This document shows positions 57,257 through 64,000 of a stretch of 64,000 nucleotides of DNA, piece by piece; position 1 is the first letter of the stretch; each line of letters starts with the position of its first letter. A model generated the notes under the pieces. The model did not search any database and had not been told where the DNA came from. It saw nothing but the letters and a program-made list of their open reading frames with translations. The stretch comes from Halomicrobium salinisoli. Its GTDB lineage: Archaea > Halobacteriota > Halobacteria > Halobacteriales > Haloarculaceae. The stretch is from the NCBI RefSeq assembly GCF_020405185.1, contig NZ_CP084463.1, positions 1,302,001 to 1,366,000 on the forward strand, in the 5' to 3' direction. Made by a program: the position numbers and the translations under genes.

Positions 57257-58150
57257 TCACTCCAGTCGCTCGGCCGCGTCGCGCGCCACGAGCGGCGCCG
57301 CGTTCTCCTCGGGGAGCGTGACGACGTCGTCGGTCGAGAGGTCGTACTCCCGCTGGTCGACGCCGAAGATCTCGCCGACGTCGTCGGTGATCCGGACGGT
57401 CGCGCGGTCGACGTCGGGCCCCTCGTCGCCCTCGTCGGACGGTGAGTCACCCGCGTTCGTGCCCGTCGACTCCGCCGGGTCGGACGACGACGCCTCGACG
57501 GCGTCGGGCGCGTCGGCCGGCGGTTCCTCCGGCGGTGGCGGCGGAACCTGATCGGTGCCGTCGTCGCCGGCCGCGCCCATCACGTCCGCGGCGTCGACGC
57601 CGGTCTCGGTCCCGGCGTCGTCGGCCGGGTCGGGATCGGTCGCCGACGACGCCTCCGCCGCGTCGTCCTCGACGGGCGAGGCGTCGACCGCCTCGCTCGG
57701 CCCGGGCGTCGGGTTCGACGCGGTCGAGTCGCCGTTCCCGCTCGCCACCGCCCCGGTCGCCGTCTCGCCGGCCAGCACGTCGAGGACGTGATCGCGGTTG
57801 TCCTCGATGGCACCGACCAGCGTCTCGAAGAGGTCCCGCTCCTCGCGGGTTAGCCCCTCCTCCTCAGCGGGCATGTCCGCGGCCGCCAGCGAGGCCATCT
57901 TGACGATCTTGCCGACGCGGCGCTCGTAGATGGCCTCGACGGTCTGCTCGGCCGTCTTGATGTCGTCGGTCAGGCGGTTGACCTCGGGGGCGTCGAAGGG
58001 ATCGTCCGCGCGCTCGGCGGCGTGGTCGCGCTCCTCGCGCAGCCCCTGGATGAACTCGCCCGCGTCGGCGTAGAACGACCCGCGGAGCTGCTGGAGGCTG
58101 TCGGTCTGTCGCTCCCGCGATTGCACGGACTGGAGTTCGTCGAGGTTCAT
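57257..58150 (-). CDS. DNA replication factor GINS
   Basis: A 297-residue archaeal GINS (Gins51-type). The N-terminal helical A domain (1-125; NLDELQSVQSRERQTDSLQQLR, then IYERRVGKIVKMASLAAADMP) is joined by a 110-residue low-complexity acidic linker (about 130-235) to the small B domain (about 240-297; VRITDDVGEIFGVDQREYDLSTDDVVTLPEENA). GINS links MCM and RecJ/Cdc45 in the replicative helicase. It overlaps the primase stop by four bases (ATGA), and both are co-expressed. Confidence 0.92.
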   Translation of the reverse strand: MNLDELQSVQSRERQTDSLQQLRGSFYADAGEFIQGLREERDHAAERADDPFDAPEVNRLTDDIKTAEQTVEAIYERRVGKIVKMASLAAADMPAEEEGLTREERDLFETLVGAIEDNRDHVLDVLAGETATGAVASGNGDSTASNPTPGPSEAVDASPVEDDAAEASSATDPDPADDAGTETGVDAADVMGAAGDDGTDQVPPPPPEEPPADAPDAVEASSSDPAESTGTNAGDSPSDEGDEGPDVDRATVRITDDVGEIFGVDQREYDLSTDDVVTLPEENAAPLVARDAAERLE

Positions 58151-59331
58151 TCTTCACCTTTCTCGGCGCGGCCGCGGGCCATCAGGAAGATGCCCACGTG
58201 TTCAGGAAGTACTGTGTGACCGGGCTCCACCGTAAAGCTATCGCCCCCCAGCTCGACGGGGCCGGCCCCGTCATCGTGCACCTCGACGGCGATCTCGTGG
58301 TTCCGGAAGGTGTCCGGGACGGCGTCGACCAGCGGGTCGAACTCGCCGATGGCGTCGCGGTCGATCCGCCTGACTGCGAGTCCGGATCCGCCGTGGAGGC
58401 TGCCCGGCAGGCGGATGAGCCGGTTCGTGTCGGTCGTCACCGGTTCGTCGATGGGGGCGTTGTCCTCGGCGACCACCTCGGCCAGCAGTATCTTCGCGAT
58501 CTCGTAGAACGCCGGGTGGACGTCGATGTTGCCCGCGGCGAGCTGGTCGTAGTTGTTCCGGGCGGCGGTCAGGGCCGCCGTGGCCTTGCCCTCGCCGATC
58601 CCCTCGTAGGACTGCAGTTCCGCGAGCGCGTCCTCCTCGTCCCGCTCCAGCAGGTCGTCGACGACCGAGAGGACGTGTCGGTGCGCGCGCCCGCTCCACC
58701 CGCCCTCGGTCGAGAGGGTGCGCTTCTGTGCGGGGCTCGACCGGCCGGCGGTGCCCGCGACGGCCTCCTCGTCGACCAGCTGGTCGAACTCCAGGCCGAT
58801 GCCGCGCACGTAGTCGACGATCTCCCGGCGGGCGTCCCGTTCCAGGCCCTGGATCCCGTCGTCGCGGACGTGGACGTGGTAGCCCCGCCCGCCCGAGAAG
58901 ACCACGGTCAGGTCCTCGAAGCCGAAGTCGTTCTCGAGGAAGTCCAGCAGCCGCAGGAGGGCGTCCTTGCAGGCGGCGAGCATCTCGGCGTAGCTGTCCT
59001 CGCCGGGCTGTACGGAGGGCAGGTGGTCGGCGTCGAGGTCGAACACGAGGTCCGAGGACTGCCACTCCTTCTCGGCCATCGAGGACGCGCTGGGCTCCTC
59101 GTAGCGCCCGGCGGAGAAGTAGACGTGCCGTGGGCGCTTGCGCTGGAGGAAGTCGGAGAGGTCACCGAGGTCCAGCAGCGATCGGTGGCGCACCATCGTC
59201 TCCCCCGGGCCGTCGGTCCACGGGATGAAACCCCACTCCCGCTGGTCGGCGTCCGGGGGCGGCGTCAGCTCCGCTCTTCGGTAGTAATCGCCGAACCGAC
59301 CGCGGAGGTACGCCCGGGTGCGCTCGTCCAT
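58147..59331 (-). CDS. priS: DNA primase small (catalytic) subunit
   Basis: A 394-residue archaeo-eukaryotic primase: SSDLVFDLDADHLPSV holds the catalytic Asp pair, VVFSGGRGYHVHV the Ser/Gly/His nucleotide site, and RLPGSLHGGSGLAV the third motif. A helical insertion lies at about 195-290. It pairs with PriL to make RNA primers. Operon with GINS, which is a common archaeal arrangement. The start ATG 59331 fits MDERTRAYLRGRFGDYY. Confidence 0.96.
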   Translation of the reverse strand: MDERTRAYLRGRFGDYYRRAELTPPPDADQREWGFIPWTDGPGETMVRHRSLLDLGDLSDFLQRKRPRHVYFSAGRYEEPSASSMAEKEWQSSDLVFDLDADHLPSVQPGEDSYAEMLAACKDALLRLLDFLENDFGFEDLTVVFSGGRGYHVHVRDDGIQGLERDARREIVDYVRGIGLEFDQLVDEEAVAGTAGRSSPAQKRTLSTEGGWSGRAHRHVLSVVDDLLERDEEDALAELQSYEGIGEGKATAALTAARNNYDQLAAGNIDVHPAFYEIAKILLAEVVAEDNAPIDEPVTTDTNRLIRLPGSLHGGSGLAVRRIDRDAIGEFDPLVDAVPDTFRNHEIAVEVHDDGAGPVELGGDSFTVEPGHTVLPEHVGIFLMARGRAEKGEE

Positions 59332-59369
59332 CGGCCCGGTGTTTCGGGTCGCGCGCTAAAGGCGTTGCG

Positions 59370-59846
59370 TTAGTGCAGGAGCTTCGAGAGCTTGTCGCGG
59401 AAGGTGTCGTCGCCGAGCTTGAGGTAGAGGGCGTCTCCGCCGTCCTCGTAGTAGTTGTCGATGCGCCGGCGCACCTCGAACCCGAGGTGCTCGTAGAAGC
59501 CGATGGCCGCATCGTTGGTCGCCCGGGCGTGGCAGGTGACCGACCCGTAGTCCTCGGCCACCCGGGCGATCAGCCGCTTGCCGAACCCGTGGCCGCGGTA
59601 GTTCCGGTCGACCGCCAGGAAGAGGACGTAGCCGTCGTTTCGCACGGCCGCGAAGCCGACGAGCCGGTCCTCCGAGCGGTCGACGTAGACGTAGACCTTC
59701 GAGCGGCGGTAGGCGCTGCGGAAGAAGCCGCGGCGCTGTCGCAGAACCCCCTCCTCCTCGCGGATCCGCTCCTTCAGCTGCCAGGCGGCGTCCACGTAGT
59801 CGTCGTCGCCCCGCTCGACGATCCGCGATTCGACGTTGACGCTCAC
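59370..59846 (-). CDS. GNAT family N-acetyltransferase
   Basis: A 158-residue GNAT with motif A VLFLAVDRNYRGHGFGKRLIARV (about 74-96) and motif B CHARATNDAAIGFYEHLGFEVRRR (about 105-130). Layout resembles RimI-type acetyltransferases that modify protein N-termini; substrate not proven. It lies 38 bp upstream of priS on the same strand; co-transcription with priS-GINS is possible. Confidence 0.87.
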   Translation of the reverse strand: MSVNVESRIVERGDDDYVDAAWQLKERIREEEGVLRQRRGFFRSAYRRSKVYVYVDRSEDRLVGFAAVRNDGYVLFLAVDRNYRGHGFGKRLIARVAEDYGSVTCHARATNDAAIGFYEHLGFEVRRRIDNYYEDGGDALYLKLGDDTFRDKLSKLLH

Positions 59847-59991
59847 TACCCCTGCTTAGGCCGTACGTGACTATAATTCCACCGGCACGGCGTCGCCGGC
59901 CGTGGTCCAGTCGCCGCGAGCGGCCGCATCGACGCCGTCGCCGCCGGACCGAGACGGTCAGGTTCAGGTACCCCAGGTCCCTAGCGCTGCC

Positions 59992-61083
59992 ATGGACAGA
60001 CGACCCCTCGCCGCCGCGGTCGCCGCGCTGTGTCTCCCCCTGCTGGCGCGGCCCGCGCTCGCGCACGTCGACTACGTGACGGATCCGGTCGGCGGGACCG
60101 TCGACGCCGTCGCGTTCGTCCGCGAGGTGCTGTCGGACCCGACCAACGCCGCGCTGTTCGCCGGAGCGACCGTCGTCAGCGTCGCCGCGCTCGGGACCTA
60201 CCTCCGGTACCGGCCGACGGTCCCCGACCTCGCGGTGCTGCGGGAGACGCTCGCGAGCTACGACGACCTCGTCCCGTGGATGCTCCGACTGAGCCTGGGG
60301 CTCCCGCTGGTCGGTGCCGGCTTCCAGGGCTACCTGTTCGCGCCGACCGTCTCGTTCGACCCCGCCGCGAACCCGCTGCTCAGGCTGGCGTTGATCGCCG
60401 TCGGCTTCTTCACCCTGTTCGGCCTGGCGACGCGGTTCGTCACGCTCGGCGGCCTGGCGCTGTACGCGCTCGCGCTGGCGGTCGACCCCGGCGTCGTCCT
60501 CGCGATGGAGTACGTTCCCGGCTTCCTCGCGCTGCTGATCGTCGGCGGCGGCCGTCCCAGCGCCGACGACATCCTCCAGCGCGTCGCCGCCACCGACGGG
60601 ACGCTGTACGGCCGGGTCGACCGCGTCCACCTCCTGAAGGGCTGGCTCGACGAGCGCACGACCCCGTATCGCGCCGCCGTCCCGGCCATCCTGCGCGTCG
60701 GGATGGGCGTCACCTTCGTCTACCTCGGCGTGATCCAGAAGCTCGCCGACCCCGCCCGCTCGCTCCAGGTCGTCGAGAAGTACGATCTGACCGCGGTGAT
60801 TCCCGTCGACCCCGGCATGTGGGTGCTCGGTGCCGGCCTGCTGGAGGCCGTCGTCGGTCTCTTCCTGATCGCCGGCCTGCTCACCCGGTTCGGCGCCGCC
60901 GTGGCCTTCCTCCTGTTCACGACGACGCTGTTCGGCCTCCCGGACGACCCGGTGCTCGCTCACGTCACCCTCTTCGGGATGGCCTCCGCCGTGTTCACGC
61001 TCGGCGCCGGCCCGCTCTCGCTGGACCGCTGGCTCGGCGACGCCCCCGCGGGCGACCGCGACGTCGTCCCCGCGGGCGACTGA
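59992..61083 (+). CDS. DoxX-family membrane protein
   Basis: A 363-residue protein with an N-terminal cleavable-looking hydrophobic segment (MDRRPLAAAVAALCLPLLARPALA) and about nine membrane helices. Its last third (about 225-345; RVGMGVTFVYLGVIQKLADP and LLEAVVGLFLIAGLLTRFG) is the DoxX four-helix unit; a related unit appears at about 85-190. DoxX proteins accompany quinone-linked oxidoreductases and oxidative stress functions; no partner is near. ATG 59992 marks the start of the hydrophobic segment. Confidence 0.85.
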   Translation: MDRRPLAAAVAALCLPLLARPALAHVDYVTDPVGGTVDAVAFVREVLSDPTNAALFAGATVVSVAALGTYLRYRPTVPDLAVLRETLASYDDLVPWMLRLSLGLPLVGAGFQGYLFAPTVSFDPAANPLLRLALIAVGFFTLFGLATRFVTLGGLALYALALAVDPGVVLAMEYVPGFLALLIVGGGRPSADDILQRVAATDGTLYGRVDRVHLLKGWLDERTTPYRAAVPAILRVGMGVTFVYLGVIQKLADPARSLQVVEKYDLTAVIPVDPGMWVLGAGLLEAVVGLFLIAGLLTRFGAAVAFLLFTTTLFGLPDDPVLAHVTLFGMASAVFTLGAGPLSLDRWLGDAPAGDRDVVPAGD

Positions 61084-61143
61084 TAGCGGGACCCCCGGGA
61101 GGGGACCGCACCACATTTGACCGTTCCGCCCGGAGCGTCGCGT

Positions 61144-64000
61144 ATGACCACCTACGACGCGGGCGAGTTCACCCTGGAGAAGGTCCGGGACTACGTCTGG
61201 GAGATTCCCCAAGAAGGGGAGATGAACGCGCCGGCGCGCGTCCTCGCCAGCGAGGCGCTGCTCGACGAGATCAGCGAGGACAAGACCCTCCAGCAGCTGC
61301 GCAACGCCACGCAGCTCCCCGGCGTGCGGAAGTACGCGCTGTGCATGCCCGACGGCCACCAGGGGTACGGCTTCCCCGTCGGCGGGGTGGCCGGCATCGA
61401 CGCCGAAAACGGCTGTATTTCGCCCGGAGCGGTCGGCTACGACATCAACTGCCTTCCGGGCAACGCTACTGTCCGCCTGTCGTTCGGCCGCCGAGCGCCG
61501 ATCGAATCGCTCCGGGACCGATTCGAGGACGAGGAAGCGATGGTCGCCGGCGAGGACTTCGCTCCCTCTGACATCCGACTGTTCACAGAGTCTGGCGAGA
61601 AGACGGTCTACGAGGTCGAGACCGCTACAGGCGAGCGGATCGAGGCCACGGCCGATCACCCCTTCCTGACGCGTGACGGGATGGTCGACCTCGCGGACCT
61701 GGAACCCGGCGACTCGGTGTTCGTCCAGCCGTTCGAGGGCATCGAGGACGCGGAACCCGAGGAGGAGACGCTCCTCACGGAGGAGGACTTCTCGGAGTAC
61801 AACTGGCAGATCCGGCGCGTCCTCGAGAAACGGGACCTCCTCCCGTTGCAAACCACTGATGAGGCGTTCAATCACCTGCTGAAGATCCTCGGGTTCTTCA
61901 CCGGCGACGGCTCGTTCGGCGGCGAGGGGCAGGTCTGGTTCTACGGCGATCCGGGGGACCTCGAATCGATCCGCGAGGACGTCCGCGCCGTCGGATTCAA
62001 ACCGTCGAAGGTCTACGCCCGCGAGCGCGACCACGATATCGACGGCAAGTCCTTCCAGACCACCGAGCATAGCTTCAAGACGACCTCGAAAGCGTTCCGG
62101 CTCCTGATCCGCAAGCTCGGGGCTCCGGTCGGCGAGAAGATCGCGTCCGGGTTCACGACGCCGGGGTACTTCGAGCACCTCGCCGACTGGCAGAAGGCGC
62201 TCTACTACAGCGCGTACTTCGGCGCGGAGATGAACGCGCCCGCCCCGCAGCACAACAAGAACCTCTACTGCCCGAAGGTCTCACAGACCCGGACCGTCGA
62301 CACGGCCGACGCCGGCGAGTCGTTCCTGAGAGACCTGGCCGACTTCCTCGCCGATCTCGGTATCGAGACCAACGCTATCGAGCGGTTCGACGACGACTCC
62401 AACAGCGAGCGGGACGTCGTGCGTCTCCGGCTCGGGGTCAAGAACGACTCCGAGAACCTGATCCGCTTCTTCTCGCGAGTCGGGTTCCGGTACAACCGGG
62501 CGAAGCGGGAGAAGACCGTCGCGGCGATCCAGTACCTCAAGACGAAGGAGCGGGAGATCGAACGCCGCGAGTCCATCGCGACCGAGGCGAGGACGATGGC
62601 CGATGGCGGTGCGTCGGCCGACGAGATCAAAGACGAGTTCGAGATCAACGGCCGATTCGTCGAGCGGAGTATCTGGAGCGGTCGTTCGGGGCGCCCGAGG
62701 CCGGGCGACGACTTCCCGAACTTCGAGGAGTACCTCGAGTCCGTCGAGATCCGCGACGATCTGACCGTCGAGACGGAGATCACGTCGATCAGGGAAGCCG
62801 GCGAGAAGCTCGTCTACGACATCGGCGTCGAGCACGAGGCGCACAACTTCGTCGCCGACGGGTTCGTCGTCTCCAACTGCGGCGTGAGGATGATGAAAAC
62901 GAACCTCCGCTACGACGACGTCCGGGGCCGCGAGGAGGAACTTGTGGACGCGCTGTTCGAAGCGATCCCCTCCGGCCTGGGCGGCGGGGGAATTCACGAC
63001 AGCTCTGACGGCGACGTCGAGGCGGTGCTGGACCGCGGCGTCGACTGGGCGCTGGAGGAGGGCTACGCCGTCGAGTCGGACCTCGCCCACTGCGAGGACG
63101 AGGGGCGCCGCCCGGACGCGGACCCGGGTGCGGTCTCCCAGAAGGCGAAAGACCGCGGGAAGAACCAGCTCGGGTCGCTTGGCTCGGGCAACCACTTCCT
63201 GGAGGTCCAGCGCGTGACGGACGTCTACCGCGCCGACGTCGCCGAAGAGTTCGGACTGGCCGAGGACCAGGTCGTCGTCCTGATCCACTGCGGGTCTCGG
63301 GGTCTGGGCCATCAGGTCTGCACGGACTACCTGCGGGACATCGAGCAGGCCCACCAGGGGCTGCTGAACGAGCTCCCGGACAAGGAGCTCGCGGCGGCGC
63401 CCGCGGGCTCGCACCTCGCCGAGGAGTACTACGGTGCGATGTGCGCGGCGATCAACTTCGCGTGGGTCAACCGCCAGCTGATCATGCACCGGACCCGGGA
63501 GGTGTTCGAAGACGTGTTCGACCGCGACTGGCGCGAGATGGAGATGGAGCTGCTGTACGACGTCGCCCACAACATCGCGAAGAAGGAGGTCCATACTGTC
63601 GACGGGGAGGACCGCGAGCTGTTCGTCCACCGCAAGGGCGCGACGCGGGCGTTCCCGGCGGGGCGGCCGGAGCTACCGCCGGCGTACGCCGACGTCGGCC
63701 AGCCGATCATCATCCCGGGGAGCATGGGCGCGGGCAGCTACGTCCTCCGCGGCGGCGAGAACAGCCTCGGCGAGACGTTCGGCTCGACGGCCCACGGAGC
63801 GGGTCGGCTGATGAGCCGTACCGAGGCCAAGAGCCGATACTGGGGCGGCGACGTGCAGGACGACCTGCGCGACCAGCAGCGGATCTACGTGAAGGCCCAG
63901 GACGGCGCCACCATCGCGGAGGAGGCCCCCGGCGTCTACAAGGACGTCGACGAGGTGGTCCGCGTCTCGGACGCGCTGGGCATCGGCGACAGGGTCGCCC
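61144..64000 (+). CDS. rtcB: RtcB RNA ligase, intein-containing, 3' end outside window
   Basis: The host protein reads MTTYDAGEFTLEKVRDYVWE, is interrupted after GYDIN (residue 102) by an intein, and resumes with CGVRMMKTNL. Ligase features: metal-binding Cys (first residue after the intein), GSGNHFLE, VLIHCGSRGLGHQV, and the guanylated His in STAHGAGRLMSR. RtcB joins 2',3'-cyclic phosphate and 5'-OH ends in tRNA splicing and repair. The window ends at GIGDRVA, only about ten residues short of the expected C-terminus. Mature length would be about 485 residues. Confidence 0.96.
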   Translation, partial: MTTYDAGEFTLEKVRDYVWEIPQEGEMNAPARVLASEALLDEISEDKTLQQLRNATQLPGVRKYALCMPDGHQGYGFPVGGVAGIDAENGCISPGAVGYDINCLPGNATVRLSFGRRAPIESLRDRFEDEEAMVAGEDFAPSDIRLFTESGEKTVYEVETATGERIEATADHPFLTRDGMVDLADLEPGDSVFVQPFEGIEDAEPEEETLLTEEDFSEYNWQIRRVLEKRDLLPLQTTDEAFNHLLKILGFFTGDGSFGGEGQVWFYGDPGDLESIREDVRAVGFKPSKVYARERDHDIDGKSFQTTEHSFKTTSKAFRLLIRKLGAPVGEKIASGFTTPGYFEHLADWQKALYYSAYFGAEMNAPAPQHNKNLYCPKVSQTRTVDTADAGESFLRDLADFLADLGIETNAIERFDDDSNSERDVVRLRLGVKNDSENLIRFFSRVGFRYNRAKREKTVAAIQYLKTKEREIERRESIATEARTMADGGASADEIKDEFEINGRFVERSIWSGRSGRPRPGDDFPNFEEYLESVEIRDDLTVETEITSIREAGEKLVYDIGVEHEAHNFVADGFVVSNCGVRMMKTNLRYDDVRGREEELVDALFEAIPSGLGGGGIHDSSDGDVEAVLDRGVDWALEEGYAVESDLAHCEDEGRRPDADPGAVSQKAKDRGKNQLGSLGSGNHFLEVQRVTDVYRADVAEEFGLAEDQVVVLIHCGSRGLGHQVCTDYLRDIEQAHQGLLNELPDKELAAAPAGSHLAEEYYGAMCAAINFAWVNRQLIMHRTREVFEDVFDRDWREMEMELLYDVAHNIAKKEVHTVDGEDRELFVHRKGATRAFPAGRPELPPAYADVGQPIIIPGSMGAGSYVLRGGENSLGETFGSTAHGAGRLMSRTEAKSRYWGGDVQDDLRDQQRIYVKAQDGATIAEEAPGVYKDVDEVVRVSDALGIGDRVA
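61450..62877 (+). mobile_element. Intein with LAGLIDADG homing endonuclease in rtcB
   Basis: 476 residues, beginning CLPGNATVRL (block A, nucleophile Cys1), with block B ATADHPFLT (about 65-73), two dodecapeptide motifs of a homing endonuclease (LGFFTGDGSF, about 147-156; YYSAYFGAEM, about 251-260), block F VYDIGVEHEAHNFVADG, and the end FVVSN before Cys+1. Penultimate residue is Ser in place of the usual His. Splicing would restore GYDIN-CGVR, the metal-binding site of RtcB. Both endonuclease motifs retain an acidic residue (D and E). Confidence 0.93.

Noticed and set aside
59356..62253. Very long minus-strand open frame opposite DoxX and RtcB
   Set aside because: No domain similarity; it runs antisense through two well-supported genes including the intein. 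GC-rich third positions keep it open.
61450..62877. Free-standing gene or insertion sequence in rtcB
   Set aside because: The frame is continuous with rtcB on both sides and splicing blocks A, B, F and the terminal Asn/Cys are present, so it is an intein.

Overview
The window is chromosomal DNA of a halophilic archaeon (class Halobacteria). Evidence: very high GC, strongly acidic proteins, Tat signals in place of Sec signals, a halocyanin, archaeal replication proteins (PriS, GINS), Bat-type regulators, many haloarchaea-restricted DUF families, and TATA-like boxes about 25-30 nt before start codons (leaderless transcripts). The genus cannot be fixed from the sequence alone; the Haloarculaceae are a guess. 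No rRNA, tRNA, CRISPR array, IS transposase or origin was seen.

Layout. 1-2.6 kb: DUF4129-DUF7269-DUF58 membrane cluster (DUF58 runs off the left edge). 2.7-9.1 kb: HtpX-like protease, wHTH regulator, SRPBCC protein, halocyanin, aldo/keto reductase, small membrane proteins and a shortened acyl-adenylate-type protein. 9.2-21.5 kb: the dnaJ, dnaK and grpE genes, spread out by a Rieske-fusion protein, a second aldo/keto reductase, two regulators, a nuclease-fold protein and an unusual array of DNA hairpins. 21.6-26 kb: two tandem Tat-exported subtilases. 26-33.4 kb: XPB-like helicase and its Bax1 (DUF790) nuclease partner, separated by a second DUF4129-DUF7269-DUF58-DUF7519 cluster. 33.4-40.8 kb: ion channel, Lrp/AsnC regulator, the DabB-DabA inorganic-carbon uptake pair, and an NAD-dependent epimerase-like protein. 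40.8-43.4 kb: tRNA/rRNA m5C methylase with a companion, and a HTH/TumE-like toxin-antitoxin-like pair. 43.4-53.4 kb: PAC2, S49 protease, DUF373, GIDE-like protein, Dph6, a TPP enzyme, a sugar nucleotidyltransferase, methylmalonyl-CoA epimerase and mutase large subunit. 53.4-64 kb: solitary CARF-wHTH regulator, acetyltransferases, Zn alcohol dehydrogenase, CspA, response regulator, GINS-PriS operon, DoxX, and RtcB interrupted by a 476-residue intein (its 3' end is cut by the right edge).

Most notable: (i) a family of DNA hairpins with variable stems but a fixed loop GAGCGNAGCGA, stacked downstream of dnaK, present in two 170-190 bp repeat elements with shared ends, and lying inside the coding sequence of dabA; (ii) a two-tier symmetric GTTC/GAAC operator just upstream of the dabB TATA box, next to an Lrp gene; (iii) a CARF regulator without CRISPR whose divergent promoters each carry a perfect palindrome; (iv) the RtcB intein placed exactly before a metal-binding cysteine; (v) very short genes, including a leaderless 33-residue membrane protein.
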